In this document: piece by piece, positions 23,936 to 32,131 of the stretch
Layout: each line of letters starts with the position of its first letter
Numbering within the stretch: position 1 is the stretch's first letter
NCBI RefSeq assembly: GCF_013185065.1
Contig: NZ_JAAVTO010000003.1
Span: 37,713-101,712 of the forward strand
Reading direction: 5' to 3'
From: Adlercreutzia sp. ZJ473
GTDB lineage: Bacteria; Actinomycetota; Coriobacteriia; Coriobacteriales; Eggerthellaceae
Length of the DNA stretch: 64,000 bases
The notes under the pieces: generated by a model
Seen by the model: only the letters and a program-made list of their open reading frames with translations
The model's database searches: none
Told to the model about the DNA's origin: nothing
Made by a program: the position numbers and the translations under genes

Positions 23936-24841
23936 TCACTCCACGGAAGTCGCGCGCGCCTCCTTGAGCGTCTTCTTCACGAAGCCCGTCAGCGTCGTGC
24001 CGGGGCCGCATTCGACGAAGTCGGTGCACCCGTCGGCCCACAGGTTCCGGAGCGTGTCGACCCAAAGCACCGGGGACTTCACCTGCTGGACCATCTTGTC
24101 ACGCAGACCTTCCGCAGACACGATGGGGCGAGCGTCGACGTTCAGGTAAACCGGCGCGACAGGGTCGCTGAGCCCGACCTCCCTCAGCGCGTCCGCCAGC
24201 ACGTCAGCCGCAGGCGCAAGCAGCCTGCAGTGGGCGGGAACGCTCACCGGGATCTTCACCGCGCGGATCTTCCGCTCCTTGCATGCGGCAACAAGCGAGT
24301 CGACGGCGCCCGCTTCCCCGCTGACGACGATCTGGCTGGGGGAATTGTAGTTGGCGCACTCGACGTATCCCTCCACGCCAGCGCACAGAGCGCGCAGCGT
24401 CTCGGCATCCGCCCTCATCACCGCGGCCATGGCGCCCTCCCCGACGGGGACGGCAGACTGCATGGCGTCCGCCCGAAGCTGGATCAGCGGAAACGCGTCC
24501 TCGAGGGCCAAGCAGCCCGCAGAGACGAGGGCGGCGTACTCGCCCAGTGAAAACCCCGCGAAGCAGTCGGCAACCGTCCCTTGAGCTTTGGCGACCTCGT
24601 ATGCGGCGAGGTCGGCCGCCAGCACGCAGGGCTGCGTGTTGCACGTGAGGTTGAGCTCTTCTTGGCTGCCGTCAAAGCACAGCGCCGCGATGTCGCGGCC
24701 CAGCGCATCGCTCGCAACGTCAAACACCCGCCGTGCGGCGGGAAGCGTCTCGTACGCCTCCCTCATCATCCCAGGATGCTGGGCCCCTTGCCCGCTGAAC
24801 AGAACCGCCGTCTTTCCCATATCCGTTCCCATCTCGCTCAC
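23936..24841 (-). CDS. fabD: Malonyl-CoA:ACP transacylase
   Basis: 301 residues with GTG 24841; ATG codons at 24832 and 24820 are equally possible. Signature motifs are LFSGQGAQHPGM, the nucleophile Ser in GFSLGEYAAL (normally GHSLG, here Phe for His), the conserved Arg in LIQLRADAM and His in VSVPAHC. It loads malonate on an ACP. Last gene of the acyl module, 4 bases after the carboxyltransferase. With KAS III enzymes and an ACP in the same operon it should serve a dedicated pathway rather than bulk fatty-acid synthesis. Confidence 0.9.
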   Translation of the reverse strand: MSEMGTDMGKTAVLFSGQGAQHPGMMREAYETLPAARRVFDVASDALGRDIAALCFDGSQEELNLTCNTQPCVLAADLAAYEVAKAQGTVADCFAGFSLGEYAALVSAGCLALEDAFPLIQLRADAMQSAVPVGEGAMAAVMRADAETLRALCAGVEGYVECANYNSPSQIVVSGEAGAVDSLVAACKERKIRAVKIPVSVPAHCRLLAPAADVLADALREVGLSDPVAPVYLNVDARPIVSAEGLRDKMVQQVKSPVLWVDTLRNLWADGCTDFVECGPGTTLTGFVKKTLKEARATSVE

Positions 24842-24845
24842 TTGC

Positions 24846-26396
24846 CTACAGAGGAATGTTGCCGTGCTTCTTCCAGGGCAGCTCCACCAGCTTGTCGCGC
24901 AGCGCCTCGAACGCCTGCGCGATGCGGCTCCTGGTCTCCTCCGGAAGGATCACCTCGTCAACCAAGCCGTTCGCAGCTGCGAAGTACGGGTTCAGATGCT
25001 TCTTCGTGTACTCAGCTGCCAGCTCGTCGCGCTTCGCGTCGGGGTCGTCCGCCGCGGCGATCTCCCGCCTGTTCATGATCTCGACGGCGCCTTCCGCACC
25101 CATGACCGCAATCTCCGCGATGGGCCAGGCGAACACGAGGTCGGCGCCCATCTTCTTGCTGTTCATGGCGATGTAGGCGCCGCCGTACGCCTTGCGCATG
25201 ATGAGCGTGACCTTGGGCACGGTCGCCTCCGAGTAGGCGTACAGGAGCTTCGCCCCGTGGCGGATGATCCCCGCATGCTCCTGCTTGACGCCGGGAAAGT
25301 ACCCCGACACGTCGACCAGGGAGAAGATAGGGATGTTGAAGCAGTCGCAGAACCTGATGAAGCGGGACGCCTTGTCCGACGCGTCGACGTCAAGCGTCCC
25401 CGCGAGGCTGGAGGGCTGGTTGGCGACGATCCCCAGCACATGCCCGTCCAGCCTGCAGAATCCCACGACGACGTTTCGGGCGAACCGCTCCTGGACCTCC
25501 AGGAAGCTCCCCTTGTCGACAAGCGCCTCGATGACCCGATGCACGTCGTAGGCGCGCCTCGGGTTGTCCGGGACGATCTCCTCCAAGCGATGGGACTCGT
25601 CAACCGCCTCCCCCGCCATGACCGGCGGGTCCTGCCGATTGTTCTGAGGCAGGAAGGACAGCAGCCTCCGAACGCCCTTGAGGCACGACTCGTCATCGTC
25701 GTACACGAAGTGGTTCACGCCGGAAACCTTCGCATGGACCTCCGCTCCGCCCAGCTCCTCGGGCGTGATCTCCTCCCGGGTCACCGTGCGGATGACGGCG
25801 GGGCCCGTGATGAACATCTTGGAGGTCTTGCGCGTCATGAACACGAAGTCGCAGATCGCGGGGGAATAGCACGCGCCCCCGGCGCAAGGCCCCAGCACAA
25901 CCGCGATCTGCGGGACGACGCCCGACATGCGGGTGTTCCGCAAGAACATGCCGCTGTAACCTGAAAGGGCGCACACGCCCTCGTCTATGCGCGCGCCGCC
26001 GCTGTCGTTGATGGAGACGAACGGCGCCTTCGCGTTCATGGCCGCGTCCATGACCTGGCAGATCTTCTTCGAGTGGATCTCGCCCAGACTCCCGCCGCTC
26101 ACCGTGAAATCCTCGGAAGAGGCGTATACCAGCCTGCCGTCGACGGTCCCGTAGCCCACGACGACGCCGTCTCCGGGAACGCTGACCTTGCGATCCCCGT
26201 AGACGTTCGGCCTCGCCTCGCGGAACCCGCAGATCTCGACGAAAGACCCCTCGTCGAAGAGGATCTGCAGGCGCTCGCGAGCAGTGAGCTTTCCGCTGTC
26301 GTGCTGCTTCTTGATACGCGCGAAGCCGCCGCCCTCAGCCGCCTTCCTGCGGCGGCCCAGCAGCTCCTCCCTATGCTCAACGTTCCACATCAACAT
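24846..26396 (-). CDS. Acyl-CoA carboxylase carboxyltransferase subunit (AccD/PccB type)
   Basis: 516 residues from ATG 26396 (GAAGGA just upstream). The two crotonase-like halves are present: SEDFTVSGGSLGEIHSKKI, NDSGGARIDEGV, GPCAGGACYSPA, then DVSGYFPGVKQEHAGIIRHG and RKAYGGAYIAMNSK. These are the propionyl/acetyl-CoA carboxylase beta signatures. It transfers carboxyl from biotin to acyl-CoA and would supply malonyl-CoA (or methylmalonyl-CoA). No biotin carboxylase or biotin carrier gene is nearby, so it must borrow them. An intrinsic terminator sits 18 bases before the start codon. Confidence 0.9.
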   Translation of the reverse strand: MLMWNVEHREELLGRRRKAAEGGGFARIKKQHDSGKLTARERLQILFDEGSFVEICGFREARPNVYGDRKVSVPGDGVVVGYGTVDGRLVYASSEDFTVSGGSLGEIHSKKICQVMDAAMNAKAPFVSINDSGGARIDEGVCALSGYSGMFLRNTRMSGVVPQIAVVLGPCAGGACYSPAICDFVFMTRKTSKMFITGPAVIRTVTREEITPEELGGAEVHAKVSGVNHFVYDDDESCLKGVRRLLSFLPQNNRQDPPVMAGEAVDESHRLEEIVPDNPRRAYDVHRVIEALVDKGSFLEVQERFARNVVVGFCRLDGHVLGIVANQPSSLAGTLDVDASDKASRFIRFCDCFNIPIFSLVDVSGYFPGVKQEHAGIIRHGAKLLYAYSEATVPKVTLIMRKAYGGAYIAMNSKKMGADLVFAWPIAEIAVMGAEGAVEIMNRREIAAADDPDAKRDELAAEYTKKHLNPYFAAANGLVDEVILPEETRSRIAQAFEALRDKLVELPWKKHGNIPL

Positions 26397-26946
26397 ATCC
26401 TTCGTATCCAAAAAGGGCTCGCTCCCCGATCTCGCGGAGACCGGGGAGCGAGCCCTCGCCTTCAAACATCATGGCAACCTGAAAGTCGCCGCATTGCGCA
26501 GTCATCGCCTCAGCGCTCCTCTTGCTTTGGCAGAGGATCTTCCCGCCAACTCGCTCGAAACGAGCGTTGGCCATGAACCGGTAGACGTCACCGCCCGGGA
26601 CTTCCCCGACCAGCTTCACCGCGCTCTCCTTCAAGGTCCAGATCTCCAGCGCCGAGAAGCTGCGCCTCTCCTCAGCCGCGGAAACCCTGGAGAGCGCTCT
26701 CTCGGGAACAGCTCTGTCCAGCTCGACGTCGCAGCCGCACGGCGAGTCGCCCAGCACCACCATCACGCAGCCCTTGGTATGGCTGACGGAGAAGTGGGCT
26801 CCCGGGCAACCTGCGAACACGGGCTTGCCGCACGGCAGCTTTTCAACCCTGGGCGCGGGGGAGCCGAATTGCAAGAAGAACGCGTAATCAAGCAGAGCCC
26901 ATACGAGCTTCTGGTTCGCGGTCTTCGTCAGATAAGCGCGGCGCAT
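26377..26946 (-). CDS. 4'-phosphopantetheinyl transferase, Sfp type
   Basis: 189 residues from ATG 26946 (GCGGGG upstream; GTG 26970 possible). Core motifs: GKPVFAG, HFSVSHTKG, GCDVELDRAVPERA (Mg ligands D-x-E) and WTLKESAVKLVG. It converts apo-ACP to holo-ACP. Its presence beside an ACP indicates that this ACP needs a private activator. The last 27 codons encode a perfect 15-bp terminator hairpin, and the gene overlaps the next by 20 bases. Slightly short compared with Sfp (about 220), like many anaerobe versions. Confidence 0.9.
   Translation of the reverse strand: MRRAYLTKTANQKLVWALLDYAFFLQFGSPAPRVEKLPCGKPVFAGCPGAHFSVSHTKGCVMVVLGDSPCGCDVELDRAVPERALSRVSAAEERRSFSALEIWTLKESAVKLVGEVPGGDVYRFMANARFERVGGKILCQSKRSAEAMTAQCGDFQVAMMFEGEGSLPGLREIGERALFGYEGYVDVER
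26410..26456 (-). terminator. Intrinsic terminator inside the operon, within the PPTase coding sequence
   Basis: Perfect 15-bp stem AGGGCTCGCTCCCCG (26414-26428) with its complement (26442-26456), a 13-base loop, and TTTTT on the minus strand right after it. It overlaps the 3' end of the PPTase gene and ends 14 bases before the carboxyltransferase ATG, leaving no space for a new promoter. Read-through or antitermination is therefore needed for the last two genes. Confidence 0.85.
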
Positions 26947-26956
26947 GTTCCCCGCA

Positions 26957-26998
26957 GGGCTGAGCAGCACTCAGCCCGGGAGGCCGTCAGGCCCTCCC
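26957..26998 (-). other. Two adjacent hairpins before the PPTase gene
   Basis: GGGCTGAG (26957-26964) pairs with CTCAGCCC (26970-26977). Directly next to it GGGAGGCC (26978-26985) pairs with GGCCCTCCC (26990-26998) with one bulge. No T-run follows. They lie in the 85-base gap between ACP and PPTase and could stabilise the mRNA end or slow translation of the PPTase. Confidence 0.5.
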
Positions 26999-27031
26999 GA
27001 GTTGAGACGTCCTTTTCGCGAGCGAGCAGCC

Positions 27032-27238
27032 TTACTCCATGAAGTCGATGATGTCCTGAACCGTCTTGAACCCCTTTATGTCCTCGGAGGTCACCTTCTT
27101 GCCGCACTCGTCGTCGATCATGACGATAATCGACAGCTTGTTCATGGAGTTCCATTCCTCCATGTCTGCCAGCACGGCGTCTGCGGCAATCGCCTCAACG
27201 TCAAGCGTCTCCGCGATCAATTCAAGCTTCTCTTCCAT
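27032..27238 (-). CDS. Acyl carrier protein
   Basis: 68 residues, acidic, with the carrier-protein helix pattern and S31 in EWNSMNKLSIIVM as the probable phosphopantetheine site (NSM in place of the usual DSL). C-terminal IKGFKTVQDIIDFME is typical of ACPs. RBS AAAGGAAAG before ATG. Next to its own PPTase, ketoreductase, two KAS III genes and FabD, so it should carry the growing acyl chain of the module. The deviating DSL motif suggests a specialised ACP. Confidence 0.9.
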   Translation of the reverse strand: MEEKLELIAETLDVEAIAADAVLADMEEWNSMNKLSIIVMIDDECGKKVTSEDIKGFKTVQDIIDFME

Positions 27239-27291
27239 TCTTCTTTCCTTTCATCAGAGTCGCCCGCCAGTCGGACGACAAGTTACCAACT

Positions 27292-28053
27292 CTATGAGAG
27301 CGATCCGCCTGTCAGGTCGAACTCGGTTCCCGTCACGTACCTCGAGGCATCGCTCAGGAGGAACGCGACGACGTTCGCCACGTCAACGGGATCGAGCATG
27401 CAGCCAATGTGCTGGATCATCTCGAACTCTTTATCTAAGAGCTCCGTGCCGTGACTTTCGATAAACGCATCGGCCATCTCGGTTTTAACCCATCCCGGAA
27501 GGACGTTGTTCACCCTTACGCCTTGGTCGAAAAGCTCGTGCGACATCGGCCTCATGGCGCCGTTCATGGCTGCCTTCGTCGAGCCGTAGGCCACCTGCCC
27601 CTTCGCACCTCTCTCGCTTGCAACTGATGACACGCCCACAATCGAAAGGGCTGCGCCCCTCATCTTCCTCAAGGAGACGCAGCGCGCGAACTCAACATAG
27701 GAGAGGTAGTTCACCGTCGCCATGCTCTGCAGCTTGTCCGGCTTCGTCATGCGAAAGGGATAAGACGTCCCCACCCCCGCGCAGTACACTGCGCCGTCAA
27801 AGGGGCCTTGGGCTTCGCGGATCCCCTTTATCGTCGGCTCAATCGCCCCGGGATCCATCAGGTCGAGGCAGAAGCAGCGATGCCCCTCGCCGCTCAGGCT
27901 GTCGCGCACAGACGCCAGGCGTGACTCGTTCCTTGCGATGAGGCTGACCCTTGCCCCGAGAGACGCAACGTGCCGACAAACCTCAGCCCCTATGCCCGAG
28001 GAGGCCCCCGTGACGACGACGTGCTTCCCCGTCAGGTCCATCGGGTTAATCAT
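27292..28053 (-). CDS. SDR-family 3-oxoacyl-ACP reductase-like enzyme
   Basis: 253 residues. Rossmann glycine motif TGASSGIG (15-22), catalytic tetrad N115, S142/S143, Y156 and K160 (VAYGSTK), and the C-terminal GTEFDLTGGS that is standard in FabG-like reductases. ATG overlaps the previous gene stop by 8 bases. In this module it would reduce the beta-keto group made by KAS III to a 3-hydroxyacyl-ACP. A sugar reductase role is possible but less likely by context. Confidence 0.88.
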   Translation of the reverse strand: MINPMDLTGKHVVVTGASSGIGAEVCRHVASLGARVSLIARNESRLASVRDSLSGEGHRCFCLDLMDPGAIEPTIKGIREAQGPFDGAVYCAGVGTSYPFRMTKPDKLQSMATVNYLSYVEFARCVSLRKMRGAALSIVGVSSVASERGAKGQVAYGSTKAAMNGAMRPMSHELFDQGVRVNNVLPGWVKTEMADAFIESHGTELLDKEFEMIQHIGCMLDPVDVANVVAFLLSDASRYVTGTEFDLTGGSLS

Positions 28054-29131
28054 GGCTCACCGCCCCATCTTCGAAGGCTTCGTCCGTTTCGATGATTCCC
28101 CTCAACGCATTCGGGTCGATGAGCGCGTCGACGCACCCCCAGGAAAGCCCGATGCCGAAGCCGCACATCATCACACGCAGGGGGACGGCACCCTCCGGCT
28201 TGAGATCGCAAAGCGTCAGCGGGATGGAGGTGACCGAGGTGTTCCCGTAGCGGTCCATTGATATCGGCATCTTGTCGGCAGGAACCTTTGCCTTCTTCGC
28301 TACCTGAGACAATATGAACTTGTTCGCCTGGTGCATGGCGAAGCAGTCGTAGTCGTCCGGCCCGGCCCCGAGCTCCTTCATGAAGCGCCTCATCTGACGC
28401 GGCACTTCGGAAATGGTGAAGGAGAACACGTCCGTGCCGTTCATGTAGAGTTCGTAGTCGGAGCGGACGTTCCCGTCGACGGGCCACGTGTCCCTGTCCG
28501 GGGAGGCGCCGCGGTTCCTGTACGCCCCGGAGGGGACGATGATCGCCTTGAAGCCGTCCCCGTCGGTGGAGAAGCACGCCGAGATCGGTGCGGCGATCCC
28601 GTCCTTGACGAGAAGGGTGGCTGCGCCGGAGTCGCCGAAGAGCATGCACGCCGACTTGTCCTCAGGGGAAACGATCTTGCTCAAAGTGTCCCCGACGAGC
28701 AGGAGGCAATAGTCAGCATTGCTGCCGACCAGAAGCTGGGAGGCGACGTTCAACCCGTAGACGTAGCCAGAGCAGCCGAGATTCACGTCGAGCGCGATGC
28801 AGTCCTTCGACAGGCCCAGGCGCTTGTGGAGGACGCACGCCGTGGCGGGAATCCGGTAGTCGGGAGACTGGGTGACGAACACCAGGCAGCCGATCTTCTC
28901 CCTCTCAACCCCCATGTCGGAGAGGAGCTTCTCCGCAGCAGAGAACGCGAGGTCGGAAGAAGTCTGCCCCTCGGCGGCGACGTGAACCTCCTGCACCCCG
29001 ACCATGCTCTTGAAGTCCTCGACCGCCTTCTCGCCGAATCGCTCCTTCCACTCATCGGTTCTTCTCACGGCTTTCGGGACTGCGCACTGTATGCCCGCGA
29101 TCCTCACGCCTTCTACCTTCGTCGTCAGCAT
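28046..29131 (-). CDS. 3-oxoacyl-ACP synthase III (KAS III) paralog B
   Basis: 361 residues. Catalytic triad intact: C120 in DVNLGCSGYVYGL, H267 in AMHQAN, N297 in YGNTSVTS. KAS III condenses an acyl-CoA with malonyl-ACP. It starts directly after the stop of paralog A (no gap). The two share the whole fold and motifs but differ strongly elsewhere (for example at the N-terminus and in 170-220), so they are old paralogs with different acyl preferences, or form a heteromer. Confidence 0.92.
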   Translation of the reverse strand: MLTTKVEGVRIAGIQCAVPKAVRRTDEWKERFGEKAVEDFKSMVGVQEVHVAAEGQTSSDLAFSAAEKLLSDMGVEREKIGCLVFVTQSPDYRIPATACVLHKRLGLSKDCIALDVNLGCSGYVYGLNVASQLLVGSNADYCLLLVGDTLSKIVSPEDKSACMLFGDSGAATLLVKDGIAAPISACFSTDGDGFKAIIVPSGAYRNRGASPDRDTWPVDGNVRSDYELYMNGTDVFSFTISEVPRQMRRFMKELGAGPDDYDCFAMHQANKFILSQVAKKAKVPADKMPISMDRYGNTSVTSIPLTLCDLKPEGAVPLRVMMCGFGIGLSWGCVDALIDPNALRGIIETDEAFEDGAVSHD

Positions 29132-30148
29132 TTAGCCTCCAATTCTCAGCAGTGCAGAGCCCCAGGAGAGCCCCACTCCGAATCCGCAGAGAACGACTCG
29201 TCCTCCCTCGGGAATGCCCCCTCTGCCCATCGCGCGCTTGAGGGCGATGGGGACGGAAGACGAGACCGTGTTGCCTATGTCGCCCATGCTCACCTCGAAC
29301 CGGTCGGCGGGTATCCTCATCTTCTTCCGCAGATAACCGAGCATGAACGCATTCGCCTGGTGGAAGACAAAGCGGTCGACCTGGTCTCTGCCGACCCCGT
29401 TTCGCTCCAGGAGCTTATCGACGCTCTTCGGGACCACGTCGATAGAGAACGACATGATGTCGGCGCCGTCCATGAAGACGTTCTCCTCGCTGCGTGAGTA
29501 GCCGTTCTCGTCGACCTCGACGATGCCCGTGAGCTCGCTTTTGGGGTTGCGAAACATCCCCGCGGGGACGATCAGACGGTCGTAGCCGGCTCCTCGGGAG
29601 CCCAGATCGAAGTCGACGATCTCGGCGAAGCCCTCCGCCGCCACCCACGTGGCCGCCGCAGCGTCGCCGAAGAGGGTGCGCGTGGACTTGTCCATCGGAT
29701 GGATGATCTTCGAGTACGTGTCCGCGGTGAGCAGCAGCACGTTTCGCGCTATGTCCGCGCAAACGAGGCCCTTTGCCAGGGAGAGGCCGTAGACGTACCC
29801 CGAGCAGCCCAGGTTGACGTCAAGAGCGCCGCACGCCTCGGAGAGGCCGAGCCTGCCATGCAGCACACACGCCGACGCAGGAAGGACGTAGTCGGGCGTC
29901 TCCGTCACGAAGATCAGGAAGTCGACTTCTTCGGGCCTCAGGTCGCTGCGCTCGAACAGCTTTATTGCGGCCGACTCGGCCAAGTCGAGCGACGTCTCTC
30001 CCTCTGCGGCGATCCTGCGCTCCCTTATGCCGGTCTTCCCCTCTATCTTCTCCGCGGTCCACTCGGGGTACAGCTTCGCCAGGTCGTCGTTCGCGAGCAC
30101 GTTGCGAGGCAAGTAGTACTCGACTGATCTGATGTAAGATTCAGGCAT
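29132..30148 (-). CDS. 3-oxoacyl-ACP synthase III (KAS III) paralog A
   Basis: 338 residues from ATG 30148, which has AGGATAGGGAG upstream. Triad C115 (NLGCSGYVYGL), H263 (VFHQAN) and N293 (DIGNTVSSS) intact. The N-terminal YIRSVEYYLPRNVLANDDLA and GIRERRIAAEGETS are classical for the family. First ketosynthase of the acyl module and 4 bases after the acyltransferase gene. Similar KAS III genes in polysaccharide or flagellin glycosylation loci make short 3-hydroxyacyl groups for amino sugars. Confidence 0.92.
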   Translation of the reverse strand: MPESYIRSVEYYLPRNVLANDDLAKLYPEWTAEKIEGKTGIRERRIAAEGETSLDLAESAAIKLFERSDLRPEEVDFLIFVTETPDYVLPASACVLHGRLGLSEACGALDVNLGCSGYVYGLSLAKGLVCADIARNVLLLTADTYSKIIHPMDKSTRTLFGDAAAATWVAAEGFAEIVDFDLGSRGAGYDRLIVPAGMFRNPKSELTGIVEVDENGYSRSEENVFMDGADIMSFSIDVVPKSVDKLLERNGVGRDQVDRFVFHQANAFMLGYLRKKMRIPADRFEVSMGDIGNTVSSSVPIALKRAMGRGGIPEGGRVVLCGFGVGLSWGSALLRIGG

Positions 30149-30152
30149 CTCC

Positions 30153-30809
30153 CTATCCTTCCAGTTCGCGCATCCGCCTTGCAGGGTTTCCAAGAACGGT
30201 GGTGCCTTTGCGAACGTTGTTGAACACGATGCTTCCCGCGGCAACGGTGGCGTCGTCGCCCACCTTGCGACCTGGGGTCAAGAAGGCATGGCCTCCGATG
30301 TTGACCCTGCGGCCGACATGGCAGTTGCCGCTTATCCCCGTGCCGGGCATGATGCTCGTGAAGTCTCCGATCGTCGAGTCGTGGCCGACCGTCACGCCTG
30401 AGTTGAGCAGGACGCCCTCGCCTATGCCGCAATTGACGGATACTATTACGCTCGGGTAAAAGACACAGCCGGGGCCTATGGTGGTTGAATCGGGGATCTC
30501 CACATCAGGAGCGACGATCGACTCGAACACGATGCCCTGGCTTGCAAGGCGCGCCTGGAGCTTTTCCTTAGTTGCAGCGTGCCCAATTGTGCATGTACAC
30601 ACAACCTCATTTCTGTGGCTTACCAACCACTCGCTGCTCCCAAGCACAGGGCATCCGTTAAGCTTCGCGCCAGGTTCGAAGCCGGCATCGTCGACGAACC
30701 CAAGGAGCGCGTACGTCAGGGAGACGGCGTTGATCCTCTCGACGAGCTGAGCAACCTCCCGGCCCATCCCGCCAGCACCGAGCAGAACCAACTTCTTCGG
30801 TTTTTCCAT
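30153..30809 (-). CDS. NeuD/PglD-family sugar acyltransferase
   Basis: 218 residues. N-terminal Rossmann-like domain (KKLVLLGAGGMGREVAQLVE, GFVDDAGFEPG) and a C-terminal left-handed beta-helix of hexapeptide repeats with the catalytic His in SGVTVGHDSTIGDF and a final VLGNPARRM. PglD transfers acetyl from CoA to the 4-amino group of a UDP-sugar, completing UDP-diNAcBac; PglF-, PglE- and PglC-like genes are at 46.9-50.8 kb of the same operon. Because it is immediately followed by the acyl-ACP module, it may use an acyl-ACP or acyl-CoA other than acetyl. Confidence 0.9.
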   Translation of the reverse strand: MEKPKKLVLLGAGGMGREVAQLVERINAVSLTYALLGFVDDAGFEPGAKLNGCPVLGSSEWLVSHRNEVVCTCTIGHAATKEKLQARLASQGIVFESIVAPDVEIPDSTTIGPGCVFYPSVIVSVNCGIGEGVLLNSGVTVGHDSTIGDFTSIMPGTGISGNCHVGRRVNIGGHAFLTPGRKVGDDATVAAGSIVFNNVRKGTTVLGNPARRMRELEG

Positions 30810-30815
30810 TGTTCG

Positions 30816-32057
30816 TCAGTCCCTCCTGAACAGATCCCGCGTGTAGACCTTGGCCGCCACGTCGTCGAGCTCGGGGCTCCAGCGGTTGGCGACGATGAGG
30901 TCGCAGCGCTCCTTGAACGCGCGCAGGTCGTGGGTGACCTCGCTCCCGTAGAACTCGGGGTCGTCCAAGGTGGGCTCGTAGACCACCACGGGGATGCCCT
31001 TGGCCTTGACGCGCTTCATGACGCTCTGGATGGAGCTCGCGCGGAAGTTGTCGCTCCCCGACTTCATGACGAGGCGGTAGACGCCCACGACGGGCCTCTC
31101 CACGCCCTCGTAGACCAGCTTCCAGACGCGGTCGACGACCTCCTCGGCGACGTAGTCCTTGCGCGTGCGGTTGGCGTCGACGATGGCCTGGATCATGCAC
31201 TGCGGCACGTCCCTGAAGTTGGCGAGCAGCTGCTTGGTGTCCTTGGGAAGGCAGTAGCCCCCGTAGCCGAACGAGGGGTTGTTGTAGTGCGAGCCTATGC
31301 GGGGGTCGAGCCCCACGCCCTCGATGATCTGCCCGGCGTCGAGCCCGCGCACGCTCGCGTAGGTGTCCAGCTCGTTGAAGTAGGAGACGCGAAGCGCCAG
31401 GTAGGTGTTGGCGAAGAGCTTCACCGCCTCGGCCTCGGTGGCGCGCATGACGAGGGTGGGGATTGAGTCGGCGGGCTCCTCCGCCCCCTCGGCGAGGAGG
31501 GACGCGAACTCGCGCGCCCGCCCCTCGAGCTCGTCTGCGAAGGGCGACTCGCTCGGCACCCCCACGATGATGCGCGAGGGGTGCAGGTTGTCGAAGAGCG
31601 CGCGGCCCTCCCGCAGGAACTCAGGCGAGAACAGGAAGCGGCCCTCGAGGTAGCGCTCGCAGAGCGTCCTCGTGTAGCCCACGGGCACGGTGGACTTCAC
31701 CACCATGACCGCCTCGGGGTTCACCTCGAGCACGAGCTCCACCACCTGCTCCACGTATCGCGTGTCGAAGAAGTTTCTCTCCTCGTCGTAGTTGGTGGGC
31801 GTGGCGATGACCACGAGGTCGGCCCGCCCGTAGGCGGCCCTCCCGTCGAGCGTGGGGCGGAGGTCGAGCTCCCGCTCCCCGCGCGCGGCCTCGGCGAGGA
31901 AGCGCTCTATCTCGGCGTCGGCGATGGGCGACTCCCACCGCGCGAGCCTCTCGACCTTCTCGGGCACCACGTCCACGGCGTCCACGCGGTTCCCCTGCGC
32001 CAGCAGCACCGCCAGCGAGAGCCCCACGTAGCCCGTCCCGGCAACGGCGATTCTCAT
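30816..32057 (-). CDS. ugd: UDP-glucose 6-dehydrogenase family protein
   Basis: 413 residues from ATG 32057. NAD-binding [20 protein letters not shown], dimer region [20 protein letters not shown], catalytic Cys in [13 protein letters not shown]. Oxidises UDP-glucose to UDP-glucuronate. The next gene upstream is a UDP-glucuronate 4-epimerase-like protein, so UDP-galacturonate can also be formed. Six bases separate it from the acyltransferase gene. The family also includes UDP-ManNAc dehydrogenases, which I consider less likely. Confidence 0.9.
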   Translation of the reverse strand: MRIAVAGTGYVGLSLAVLLAQGNRVDAVDVVPEKVERLARWESPIADAEIERFLAEAARGERELDLRPTLDGRAAYGRADLVVIATPTNYDEERNFFDTRYVEQVVELVLEVNPEAVMVVKSTVPVGYTRTLCERYLEGRFLFSPEFLREGRALFDNLHPSRIIVGVPSESPFADELEGRAREFASLLAEGAEEPADSIPTLVMRATEAEAVKLFANTYLALRVSYFNELDTYASVRGLDAGQIIEGVGLDPRIGSHYNNPSFGYGGYCLPKDTKQLLANFRDVPQCMIQAIVDANRTRKDYVAEEVVDRVWKLVYEGVERPVVGVYRLVMKSGSDNFRASSIQSVMKRVKAKGIPVVVYEPTLDDPEFYGSEVTHDLRAFKERCDLIVANRWSPELDDVAAKVYTRDLFRRD

Positions 32058-32131
32058 AGTCAAGTCAGTCCTCTCTCTTCGGTTGTCAAAGTTCATAAGC
32101 GCCGCCCGGCCGGCAGCGCCCGAGCGGACCC

